From Gammaproteobacteria bacterium (GTDB lineage Bacteria; Pseudomonadota; Gammaproteobacteria; DSM-16500), in assembly GCA_014132615.1 (NCBI GenBank), contig BMAH01000046.1, positions 83,485-147,484 on the forward strand: a stretch of DNA of 64,000 nucleotides, read 5' to 3'. A program made the translations under genes and the position numbers. A model generated the notes under the pieces. It saw nothing but the letters and a program-made list of their open reading frames with translations, had not been told where the DNA came from and did no database searches. Shown piece after piece: positions 51,960 to 60,206 of this stretch (its first letter is position 1; every line of letters starts with the position of its first letter).

Positions 51960-54335
51960 ATGAAGGATATTGTTAACTTAAGCGACGTTAATTCTAATGA
52001 TGTTAAGATAGTAGGCGGCAAAAATGCATCCATAGGTGAAATGATACAAAACCTCTCACGCAAGGGCATAAAAGTGCCGGGTGGGTTTGCTACTACGGTC
52101 GTTGCTTATGAAAAATTCCTAGCCGAAAATAATTTAAATGAAAAGATTAATGAAATTCTTTCAACGATTAAAATTAATCAAATTGCTAGTTTACGCAAAG
52201 CCAGTGAAAAAATTCGCACTTTAATTCTCAAGGCTAAATTCTCTACTAAGTTTAAAGACGAAATTGAACAAGCCTACCTTGCTTTAACTAATCCTGTTGT
52301 AGCCGTGCGTTCATCTGCAACGACAGAAGATTCTTATGAAGCTTCTTTTGCAGGTATGCAAGAGACGTTTTTAAATATCAAAGGCATTGACAATGTTTTG
52401 CAAGCCATAAAAATGGTATTTGCTTCACTCTTTACCGATAGAGCAATTGCTTATAGACATGAGCACCGTTTTGATCATCATGATTGTTCTTTGTCAGTCG
52501 GTATTATGCCTATGGTGCGTAGCGATAAAGGCACAAGCGGTGTCATGTTTACCTTAGATACTGAATCGGGTTTCGATAAAGTTGTCGTTATTTCTGCTTC
52601 TTATGGATTAGGCGAAGGCATAGTACAAGGGCGTATTAACCCAGATGAATTCATTGTATATAAACCTAATCTTGAGAAAAATAAACTGGCTATCTTGCAG
52701 CGTCAGTTAGGTGCAAAAGCGGTGATGATGGTCTATACCAATTCTAAAAAGCCGCGCGATTCTATCAAAATTGTACCTGTTCCTGAAAAAAAACGTACGC
52801 AATTTTGCCTATCCGATAAAGATGTAGAAGAGCTAGCAAGGCAAGCACTTATTATTGAAAAACATTATGGCAAATTAATGGATATTGAATGGGCTAAAGA
52901 CGGTGTCGATGGCGAAATATACATTTTGCAAGCTAGACCTGAAACCGTAAATAGTAAATTACAGTTAACGCAAAAAATTGAACGCTATGTTCTACCAAAG
53001 AAAGGAAAAGTGTTAGCCCAAGGTCAAAGTATAGGTCAACGCATAGGTCAAGGGCCTGCACGCCTTATTACTGATATTAAAAAATCCCATGATATAAAAC
53101 CAGGTGATGTATTAGTAACAGATATGACAGACCCTGATTGGGAACCCATTATGAAAAAAGCGAGTGCCATTGTGACCAATCGCGGTGGCCGTACTTGTCA
53201 TGCAGCTATTATCGCAAGAGAATTAGGCATTCCTGCTATTGTGGGTTGTGGCGATGCAACCAAACGTATCACAGATAAACAACCTATTACCGTTTCTTGT
53301 CATGAGGGGTTAACAGGTTATGTCTACGCAGGAAAATTACCTTATACGGTAAGCTCAGTGACAGTTGAAAATATGCCTAAACTACCTATTAAAATGTTAT
53401 TAAATGTAGGTAATCCAGAAAAAGCCTTTTCTAGTCAATTTCTTCCTAATGCAGGTGTAGGTTTAGCGCGTTTGGAATTTATTATCAGCAATATTGGTAT
53501 TCATCCAAATGCCTTATTGCAATTTCGTAAATTACCTGCTGCTTTGCAAAAACAAATTAAAAAGAAAACCATTGCCTACAATGATCCACTAGAATTTTAC
53601 GTAGAAAAATTGCGTGAAGGCATTTCTATGATTGCGGCTGCTTTTTATCCTAAAGATGTCATCTTTCGTTTTTCTGATTTTAAATCTAATGAATATGCTA
53701 ATTTATTAGGCGGTCAATTATTTGAGCCGCAGGAAGAAAATCCTATGATAGGATTTAGAGGTGCCTCTCGTTATTACGATTCACGTTTTGATAAATGTTT
53801 TGAATTAGAATGCAAAGCATTTAAGCGCGTTAGAGAACAAATGGAATTAACGAATGCTCAAGTAATGATTCCTTTTGTACGCACAGTGGCCGAATTACAA
53901 AATGTATTGGCTCTCATGGAAAAATTTGGCTTAAGACGCGGCGAACAAGGTTTAAAAGTGTATATGATGTGTGAAATTCCCTCTAATGTTTTACTCGCAG
54001 AAGCATTTTTAAAGCATATCGATGGCTTTTCAATAGGCTCAAATGATTTAACCCAGCTAACGTTGGGATTAGACAGAGACTCAAGCTTGGTTGCCAACTT
54101 ATTTGATGAGCGTAACGATGCAGTGAAAGCTTTATTAAGCATAGCGATTTCTGCTTGTATCAAACAAGGCAAATACATTGGTATTTGTGGCCAAGGGCCT
54201 TCTGATCATGCTGATTTTGCAGAATGGTTAATGTTAGAAGGTGTGCAAACCATGTCGCTTAATCCTGATACGATTATTGAAACTTGGATGGCTTTATCCA
54301 AAGTCACTCAGCCTAAGGTAGCTTGTGAATCTTAA
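51960..54335 (+). CDS. ppsA: Phosphoenolpyruvate synthase
   Basis: Converts pyruvate and ATP to phosphoenolpyruvate, AMP and phosphate for gluconeogenesis; 791 residues. The N-terminal ATP-grasp domain has GGKNASIGEMI, VPGGFATT and AVRSSATTEDS. The swivelling domain carries the phosphohistidine (His414) in GGRTCHAAIIARELGIPA. The C-terminal PEP/pyruvate barrel has GFRGASRYYD, GSNDLTQLTLGLDRDS and CGQGPSDHADF with the catalytic Cys. All sites look intact. The next gene begins 15 bases after the stop. A ppsA regulator (ppsR) is not adjacent. Use of amino acids as carbon sources is consistent with this enzyme. Confidence 0.97.
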   Translation: MKDIVNLSDVNSNDVKIVGGKNASIGEMIQNLSRKGIKVPGGFATTVVAYEKFLAENNLNEKINEILSTIKINQIASLRKASEKIRTLILKAKFSTKFKDEIEQAYLALTNPVVAVRSSATTEDSYEASFAGMQETFLNIKGIDNVLQAIKMVFASLFTDRAIAYRHEHRFDHHDCSLSVGIMPMVRSDKGTSGVMFTLDTESGFDKVVVISASYGLGEGIVQGRINPDEFIVYKPNLEKNKLAILQRQLGAKAVMMVYTNSKKPRDSIKIVPVPEKKRTQFCLSDKDVEELARQALIIEKHYGKLMDIEWAKDGVDGEIYILQARPETVNSKLQLTQKIERYVLPKKGKVLAQGQSIGQRIGQGPARLITDIKKSHDIKPGDVLVTDMTDPDWEPIMKKASAIVTNRGGRTCHAAIIARELGIPAIVGCGDATKRITDKQPITVSCHEGLTGYVYAGKLPYTVSSVTVENMPKLPIKMLLNVGNPEKAFSSQFLPNAGVGLARLEFIISNIGIHPNALLQFRKLPAALQKQIKKKTIAYNDPLEFYVEKLREGISMIAAAFYPKDVIFRFSDFKSNEYANLLGGQLFEPQEENPMIGFRGASRYYDSRFDKCFELECKAFKRVREQMELTNAQVMIPFVRTVAELQNVLALMEKFGLRRGEQGLKVYMMCEIPSNVLLAEAFLKHIDGFSIGSNDLTQLTLGLDRDSSLVANLFDERNDAVKALLSIAISACIKQGKYIGICGQGPSDHADFAEWLMLEGVQTMSLNPDTIIETWMALSKVTQPKVACES

Positions 54336-54350
54336 TTAATGGAAAATGCC

Positions 54351-55151
54351 ATGTTGATAACGCGTTTTAGCATTTTATTGTTACTTATATTGGCATGGCT
54401 AATGCCGGTTGCATATGCTGCAAAGGGCGATCCTTGCACTAACTTTTTAGCGCTAGTAAATAGACCGAGTGTAGGGGACAGCCCTTGTGTTGTTCCTTAT
54501 GAAAAAGCCATTCTTGAGACGGGTTATGAATATCTTACCTTGCGTGGCGGTGGCCATGGGCAAGATTATCCTCAGGCTGTCTTTAGAGTAGGTTTGCCTG
54601 CTAAAAATGAAATAGTGGCTATTTTACCTAATTACAATATTCAGTCAGTTAAGCCCAGGCGGGGGTTTAATGCGAGTCAAGTAGGCGTAAAACATGAATT
54701 TGGCTATAACGACTTTTGGATAGGCTCTGGCGAAGTTTATTTAATTTTACCCTCTGGCGGTCCTAATTTTGGCAGTGAACATGCTGGGGTAACAGTAAAT
54801 GGCATCGTTGCTTATAGTTTTAATGATGCCCTAGCCTTAACGTTAATGTTAGGGCTTACCTCCCAAACCTTACCTAAATCTCAAGGTGGTGATCGTTTCC
54901 AAAGTCTCAATCCCGATTTGTTATTAGCCTATCAATTTGGACAAGCTGCTCAGTATTCAGTCTATGCTGAGTTATTTGGCCAAACAAATGCAGGTCCAGG
55001 CTTGGGATCAGGATGGGACGGGGATATAGGTTTTCTCTATACCCCGCTACCTTACTTAGAATTAGACATTGTTACTGGCCGTAAAATAAGTGGTGACTTA
55101 AACACGTATAGCAATTACATAGGTGCTGGCTTTAGCATTTTATTTGGCTAA
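54351..55151 (+). CDS. Outer-membrane beta-barrel protein (phenol-degradation meta-pathway transporter-like)
   Basis: A 266-residue exported protein with a signal peptide (about 1-23, ending PVAYA) and alternating amphipathic strands ending in an aromatic-type C terminus (YIGAGFSILFG), the usual barrel-assembly signal. The ETGYEYLTLRGGG start, VGVKHEFGY and DIGFLYTPLPYLELDIVTGRK resemble the MetA-pathway phenol degradation porin-like family (PF13557). The substrate is unknown. Initiation at 54351 puts the signal peptide at the N terminus; an ATG four codons earlier is possible. Its stop overlaps the stop of the convergent BON gene by 4 bases. Confidence 0.75.
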   Translation: MLITRFSILLLLILAWLMPVAYAAKGDPCTNFLALVNRPSVGDSPCVVPYEKAILETGYEYLTLRGGGHGQDYPQAVFRVGLPAKNEIVAILPNYNIQSVKPRRGFNASQVGVKHEFGYNDFWIGSGEVYLILPSGGPNFGSEHAGVTVNGIVAYSFNDALALTLMLGLTSQTLPKSQGGDRFQSLNPDLLLAYQFGQAAQYSVYAELFGQTNAGPGLGSGWDGDIGFLYTPLPYLELDIVTGRKISGDLNTYSNYIGAGFSILFG

Positions 55152-55735
55152 GGTAGCTGCACAGACGATTGTTTAACAGCTAATTCTGATATTACACGAG
55201 GCACCCCAGGTACGCCTTGCGCCAGTTTAATGGCATAAATCATTTGTGCTTGGGTATCAACAATTCCTTTTAAATATACAATGCCTCTGTTAGTGGTGAC
55301 TTTGATGGGAAGTTTTTCAATAGTTGCGCCAGGAAAGGCTTGGCCACGAATTAATGTGCCTATTACTTTTGAGTTTAATAACACATCATTAGAAATAATT
55401 TTGCCGCCTGTTAAAGTTAATTGAGATGCATCTACGTCTTTAACGCCTGTGATTGAGTCAGCTAAAGCAATGATTTTAGCTGCTAAAGCTTCAGAAGGTA
55501 GTGTGCCAGTTAGAATAACGGTACCGTCACGCGTTGACACGCCCACATTTAATTGCGCTAAGTCAGGACGATCGCTGATTTGCTGTAAAAAAGCAGCGTT
55601 AATTGAGGAATCAGCTACGTAAGGAGAAGCTGGCATTGTGTTAATAACATTAACGGTTACTTCAGCATTTGCTAAACCAAAGGGTAAGAGTAATAAAGTG
55701 CTTAATAGAAATTTAACCATATACAATTTTTTCAT
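55148..55735 (-). CDS. Periplasmic BON-domain protein (OsmY-like)
   Basis: A 195-residue exported protein with a signal peptide (about 1-24, ending GLANA) and two BON domains: about 40-110 (VGVSTRDGTVILTGTLPSE, then GVKDVDASQL) and 120-190 (IKVTTNRGIVYLKGIVDTQ, then VPGVPRVISEL). BON domains bind phospholipid or membrane surfaces and give envelope-stress protection in OsmY-type proteins. The ATG at 55735 has GGAGAG 4 bases before it. It lies last in a minus-strand group with the GATase and double-cNMP genes. Confidence 0.88.
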   Translation of the reverse strand: MKKLYMVKFLLSTLLLLPFGLANAEVTVNVINTMPASPYVADSSINAAFLQQISDRPDLAQLNVGVSTRDGTVILTGTLPSEALAAKIIALADSITGVKDVDASQLTLTGGKIISNDVLLNSKVIGTLIRGQAFPGATIEKLPIKVTTNRGIVYLKGIVDTQAQMIYAIKLAQGVPGVPRVISELAVKQSSVQLP

Positions 55736-55746
55736 GCTGCTCTCCA

Positions 55747-56661
55747 TTAAATATTTATATCTCTAGATGTAATTTGAATTTGACCTTGTTCAAGTTGCGC
55801 AACAAGCAACGTATATTCTGGTACTTCAATCCACGTGGTTGTATCTGCTGTTAACGGTTCAGAAGCAATAATAATACTGGTTTTTTTATCACTACCTCTC
55901 ATTCGATACTCATTATCATATACCCCGTAAGCCTCACCATAGGTATACCAAAGGGAATGGTATGCATTATGGGTTGACTGCGCTGTTTCTTTTGCATACC
56001 AACCATAATCAAAAACAAAGCGAGTGGCAGCAATGAATTCTCCATTAGTAATAAATAAATTAACAGGTGAAGCAATGCTAATTTTATGTTTAGCGCGCAT
56101 ATGTTGCAAAATACGTAAGGTTTCAATGATAGCTTTTATAATGTCATTGGTCGTATAAACATGTTGAATGTTTAATTGTGAAATAAATACAGCATAAATC
56201 CACTCACTATCAGTCGTACCACGAATATAGTTTCTATATTCAGGTTTAATATATTCAATTAAATCTAGCTTCATTTTCTCAAAATTAGCTAGGGCGCCAT
56301 TATGTGCAAGACAAACACCAGTACCAGGAAAAATAAAAGGGTGCACATTTTGATTGGAAACAACTTGGGTATCGAGATAAGTCACGCCGCGCAAATGTGC
56401 AAGTAAACAAGTGGGAAAAATTTTGCTAGATAAATTATGCAGGTTTTCATCGTAAAAAGGTAAATCAGTAGTTTTATAAATAAAAGGTAACTGCGGATGA
56501 GGAGAATGCGGATCCCAAGCTATCATGCCAAATCCAGCTAAATTAAGTAAATGTGACATGTATTTGGGATGATAACTTTGCTTGATGAAGGAATTATCAG
56601 GCTTATATAATAATTCTTCAGCAAAGATAGGTTTACCTAAATAAGATAATATTCTGCACAT
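55747..56661 (-). CDS. Class II glutamine amidotransferase domain protein (YafJ-like)
   Basis: A 304-residue cytosolic Ntn-type amidotransferase. The N terminus MCRILSYLG places the nucleophile at Cys2 after Met removal. LLAHLRGVTY (substrate Arg), LAHNGALANF (oxyanion Asn-Gly) and GTTDSEWIY (Asp of the glutamine site) match the YafJ/GATase_4 family. No synthase domain is attached, so the acceptor is unknown; relatives include enzymes acting on gamma-glutamyl compounds. It is 3 bases downstream of the double-cNMP gene and clearly co-transcribed. Confidence 0.9.
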   Translation of the reverse strand: MCRILSYLGKPIFAEELLYKPDNSFIKQSYHPKYMSHLLNLAGFGMIAWDPHSPHPQLPFIYKTTDLPFYDENLHNLSSKIFPTCLLAHLRGVTYLDTQVVSNQNVHPFIFPGTGVCLAHNGALANFEKMKLDLIEYIKPEYRNYIRGTTDSEWIYAVFISQLNIQHVYTTNDIIKAIIETLRILQHMRAKHKISIASPVNLFITNGEFIAATRFVFDYGWYAKETAQSTHNAYHSLWYTYGEAYGVYDNEYRMRGSDKKTSIIIASEPLTADTTTWIEVPEYTLLVAQLEQGQIQITSRDINI

Positions 56662-56664
56662 AGA

Positions 56665-57678
56665 TCACCTATTATAAATTTCTGTGCTAAGTCTAACTTC
56701 CAATTTATCAACAGAGCGTTCCAATTTAATAAATGAAATACAAATTAAGTCATATAACTTATACCAAAGAAAAATATTACTTTCTTTAAGCTGTGCAATC
56801 GTATTTTCATTTAGCATCAGCAATTGCGCGCGTTCGCAAGTCGTATAATTAATAATAGAAGGCAGTAAAGCATGGTTTATACTGGAGAGCGTACCAAAAA
56901 TAGTCTTAGGACTTAATACAGCAAGCTTTGCTACTTTACCTTCGTTAATGATATTTGCTTGAACGGCACCGTGTAAGATGAGATAACAAGCTGCATGTTT
57001 TTCACCTTCTGTGATTAGTTCAGTGTGAGTAGCTGCTGAAATAACATAAGCTTTATCTAAAAGAATAGTGACTTCTTCACGAGTAAAATTAGAAAAAATA
57101 GGTAGGGAATAAACGTCTTCTTGAGCAATGTCTGCTTCTGTTAGTGAAATAGTTTTTGGCCTAGAAAAAGATTGAATCATTTCGCTAAACATGGAGCGAG
57201 TTGGCATATCCGTTTGTGTCATTAATTCAATAATTTTTGAGCGCAAATTAACAATACGATGAAACACTTCTTTAATAATTAACGTCATTAATTTATGTTT
57301 TAAAGCAGGGAAAAATAGCACGTACATATTGAATGCGGCAGTAGAAATAAATAAGCAAACGACATCCTCAGTGGCGCTGACTGAGGTTGCGCATAGACCT
57401 TGATCAATAGCACTAATTTCACCTATAAAATTATCACGCGATAAAACAGCAATCTGAGTGATGCCTTCGCCAAGAATTTTTGCGGTAATAATCACTTTCC
57501 CTTGCAAAATGAAGTAAAGCCCATCGCTCTTTTTACCTTGCGAGAGAATTAAGTCACCTGCCTTAAAATATTTAAGCTGTGCGTGTTCTGATAAAGTCGT
57601 TAACTCAGCTTCATCTAATATTTGCTGTAGAGAAGTGTGTGCTAATTGCTGTTTGATATCTTCTTTATCCTGCGTCAT
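56665..57678 (-). CDS. Double cyclic-nucleotide-binding-domain protein, paralogue 2
   Basis: A 337-residue cytosolic protein with two Crp-type beta-roll domains, about 25-135 and 190-305. The first has DLILSQGKKSDGLYFILQGKVII, the second AATHTELITEGEKHAACYLILHGAVQ. The cassette of the first keeps GE but has CATSVS where an Arg is expected; the second has GT in place of GE and no Arg. No DNA-binding or enzymatic domain is present. It is the first gene of a minus-strand group with the GATase and BON protein. The ATG at 57678 is used (a GTG one codon earlier is nearer an AAGGAG site). It shares its architecture with the gene at 7563. Confidence 0.85.
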   Translation of the reverse strand: MTQDKEDIKQQLAHTSLQQILDEAELTTLSEHAQLKYFKAGDLILSQGKKSDGLYFILQGKVIITAKILGEGITQIAVLSRDNFIGEISAIDQGLCATSVSATEDVVCLFISTAAFNMYVLFFPALKHKLMTLIIKEVFHRIVNLRSKIIELMTQTDMPTRSMFSEMIQSFSRPKTISLTEADIAQEDVYSLPIFSNFTREEVTILLDKAYVISAATHTELITEGEKHAACYLILHGAVQANIINEGKVAKLAVLSPKTIFGTLSSINHALLPSIINYTTCERAQLLMLNENTIAQLKESNIFLWYKLYDLICISFIKLERSVDKLEVRLSTEIYNR

Positions 57679-57789
57679 CACTTTCTTTATTCTCCTTAGA
57701 AAAATTCTATAGGCGTATCCTGAAAGTAGTGCTGCATGTCGCTAATTTGGTTAGATATCTCTTAGTGCCTGCAATCGTAATAGGCTTGT

Positions 57790-58908
57790 TTAATCGCTTT
57801 TCCATATTTTGCATTGTTCTTCTACAACCTTAGCTAAAGAACCAGTTTGTTTTAGCCACTGTCTTAATAAAGACGTATCATTTTCCCTATTGATAACACT
57901 ATTAAATAAAGGCAAAAGCAATTCCATGCTATTTAATTGGTTAGCGTATTTTTCTATTTTGTTAATAGTTAATTTAATATCTTCACCTATGGTAATTCTT
58001 TTGAAATTATCAAAATTTAAAAATTCCCCATCAAATCCATAACGACTTGCTTGAAAGCGGTTGTAGCTATAAAAATGATAAAGGTCATGATTAATTTTAA
58101 TGGGTCTTTCTGCTATTAAATAAGCAGCAAGCGCTTGAATATAAGCAGCGATTATTACTGATTTTTTTAGTGTTAAAGGCGTATCACAAACGCGTATTTC
58201 AACCGTACCAAACTCAGGTTTAGGTCTAATATCCCAATAAAAATCTTTCATGCTGCTAATGATTTTATTATTCTTCATTTTGTAGTAATAGGTGGAAAAT
58301 TCTTCCCAAGTAAGTAAAAAAGGAATGACACCGCTAGTTGGAAATGCACTAAAAACAGTTGAACGCGATGATTGAAATCCAGTATCAATTCCTTGATAGA
58401 AGGGGGAAGAAGCGCTAATGGCAATTAAATGTGGTGTGTAGCACGCCATCGCATGCGTTAAGTAAATAGCATCGTCGCCATTTTTGCAGCCTACATGTAC
58501 ATGTTGACCAAACACCGTTGAGCGTTTAGAAAGATAGCGATAGCGTTGTGATAAATTTTTGTAGCGTGCACTAGGAAAAATTTTCTGCAAAGTCCAGCGC
58601 TGAAAAGGATGAGTGCCCCCACCAGAAAATGTAGTATTAATTTTATCGCCTTCTTGAATTAAAAATGATTGTATCTTTTTTAGTTCTTCTAACATGTTTT
58701 TAGGAGAGAGATGGATAGAAGTATTGATTTCAATCATGCTTTGAGTAATTTCAGGCGTAATGTGTTCTGCGTATTCACTTTGTTGAATGCTGCGAATTAA
58801 ATCTTTCGCACGTGAAATTAAACCGAAAGTGCGAGGATTGATAATTTGAAATTCCAATTCCACGCCTAACGTTGGTTGAGCAGAAGATTTAAATGGTAAT
58901 AATTTCAT
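57790..58908 (-). CDS. YbdK-like carboxylate-amine ligase (GCS2 family)
   Basis: A 372-residue ATP-dependent ligase of the glutamate-cysteine ligase type 2 family. Seen: LGVELEFQIINPRTFGL near the start (acidic metal ligands), SGGGTHPFQRW, FGQHVHVGC (metal His), SSPFYQGIDTGFQSSRSTVFSAFP, and WDIRPKPEFGTVEIRVCDTP. E. coli YbdK has weak gamma-glutamylcysteine synthesis activity; the real product here is unknown. The ATG at 58908 has TAAGGAAA upstream; a start five codons before lacks one. It is divergent from the Ntn amidohydrolase gene across 127 bases. Confidence 0.9.
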   Translation of the reverse strand: MKLLPFKSSAQPTLGVELEFQIINPRTFGLISRAKDLIRSIQQSEYAEHITPEITQSMIEINTSIHLSPKNMLEELKKIQSFLIQEGDKINTTFSGGGTHPFQRWTLQKIFPSARYKNLSQRYRYLSKRSTVFGQHVHVGCKNGDDAIYLTHAMACYTPHLIAISASSPFYQGIDTGFQSSRSTVFSAFPTSGVIPFLLTWEEFSTYYYKMKNNKIISSMKDFYWDIRPKPEFGTVEIRVCDTPLTLKKSVIIAAYIQALAAYLIAERPIKINHDLYHFYSYNRFQASRYGFDGEFLNFDNFKRITIGEDIKLTINKIEKYANQLNSMELLLPLFNSVINRENDTSLLRQWLKQTGSLAKVVEEQCKIWKSD

Positions 58909-59035
58909 GTTTTTCCTTACCATTTTTGTTAATTTTTATGTATTTATTCTATTTTAACATTAAATGCTTGGTAAATCTTGAATATATTAATCCGCATTGT
59001 AGAATATATGCTCAAAATGACTAAAAGGATTTACA

Positions 59036-60046
59036 ATGCTACGTTACTACGGCTTTATAATTTTACTAATTATCACTTCTTTTCAAACATCGGCATTCGC
59101 TTGTACGCGCATCCTTTATTCCACTAATTCAAAAGCAATTTTAGTTGGGCGTAATATGGATTGGTCGTTAAATAATATGCAAACTCATTTAATGGTTTAC
59201 CCGCGTGGGATAATGCGGGATGGAAAAGTAACTACAAATCCTCTGACCTGGGTATCTAAATACGGGAGTGTAGTGGCAACAGCTTATGAAGCAATTACAA
59301 CAGACGGTGTTAATGAAAAAAAATTAGCAGCGCATATTTTATGGTTGAATGAATCTGACTACGGTCAGCGAGATGAAAAAATACCTGGATTATCTGTAAT
59401 TATGTGGATGCAATTTTACTTAGATAATTTTGCAAGTGTCGCAGAAGCAGTAAGATTCACGCAAACATCGCCATTGCAATTGGCTGCTTACTTTCATCCT
59501 ATAACTAAGAAATGGATTAAGCTGCATTTAGCGTTGGAAGATGCGCAAGGTGATTCAGCAATTATTGAATATACAAATGGTAAGGCACAAATTTATCATC
59601 ATAAAAGTTATGCGGTATTAACTAATTCTCCAACTTATGATTTACAACTAAAACATTGGCACCAGCAAAAAGATAAAGCATTACCTGGCAGCACCAATTC
59701 TGAAGATAGATTTGTCCGAGGAAGTTTTTATGTGAATCATATGCCAACTGATTCCATTTCAATTAAAAGAGAATTATTAGAATTGCTAAGCCTCATGGAT
59801 AATGTCGCTCAACCTTTTGGTGTAGATAGCGTTGAACGTCCTGATGTTTCACCTACTTTGTGGAAATCCATAGTAGATTTATCACACGGTGTTTATTATT
59901 TTCACGCAGAAGATAGTTTAAATATGGTTTGGGTGGAACTAAGTAAGTTCAATTTTCGCGCTGGGTCACCTGTGATGGATTTGGCTATTAATAAATATCC
60001 AGAGTTAGCTGGGGAAGTGTCAGGTTATTTTAAGCCTATGAATTAA
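59036..60046 (+). CDS. Exported linear-amide C-N hydrolase (choloylglycine hydrolase family)
   Basis: A 336-residue Ntn hydrolase related to penicillin V acylase and bile salt hydrolase. A signal peptide (1-22, ending TSAFA) puts the nucleophile Cys23 (ACTRILY) at the mature N terminus, the self-processing arrangement seen in periplasmic Gram-negative members. Also seen are GRNMDWS (conserved Arg and Asp), DGVNEKKLAAHILWL and YAVLTNSPTYDLQL (Asn). Substrates may be bile salts, N-acyl-homoserine lactones or penicillin V; the sequence alone does not choose. It has an AAGGA ribosome site with 6-base spacing. A class A repeat follows. Confidence 0.93.
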   Translation: MLRYYGFIILLIITSFQTSAFACTRILYSTNSKAILVGRNMDWSLNNMQTHLMVYPRGIMRDGKVTTNPLTWVSKYGSVVATAYEAITTDGVNEKKLAAHILWLNESDYGQRDEKIPGLSVIMWMQFYLDNFASVAEAVRFTQTSPLQLAAYFHPITKKWIKLHLALEDAQGDSAIIEYTNGKAQIYHHKSYAVLTNSPTYDLQLKHWHQQKDKALPGSTNSEDRFVRGSFYVNHMPTDSISIKRELLELLSLMDNVAQPFGVDSVERPDVSPTLWKSIVDLSHGVYYFHAEDSLNMVWVELSKFNFRAGSPVMDLAINKYPELAGEVSGYFKPMN

Positions 60047-60060
60047 GGGCGCTAATGTAG

Positions 60061-60200
60061 CTGTCATCTGAGTGTAATAGCTGTCACCCTGAACGTAATA
60101 GCTGTCATCCTGAGCGCAGCGAAGGATCTGCTTTAATTTTCTATATTTAGATCCTTCGCTGCGCTCAGGATGACAGTGTTTCGCTGCGCTCAGGGTGATG
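60061..60200. repeat. Degenerate tandem copies around the class A repeat
   Basis: The leading edge of the class A arm recurs three times in a row: AGCTGTCATCTGAG, AGCTGTCACCCTGAA, AGCTGTCATCCTGAG (the first truncated). After the intact element comes another end copy (TTCGCTGCGCTCAGGGTGA, about 60179-60197). It looks like local duplication and decay of the repeat. Confidence 0.75.
60102..60176. repeat. REPIN-like inverted repeat, class A (second copy)
   Basis: Perfect 28-base arms (60102-60129 and 60149-60176) around a 19-base AT-rich loop. The arms share 27 bases with the copy at 4479-4560, but the loops are unrelated. It lies between the convergent Ntn hydrolase and histidine kinase genes. 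Confidence 0.92.
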
Positions 60201-60206
60201 GTAGTC

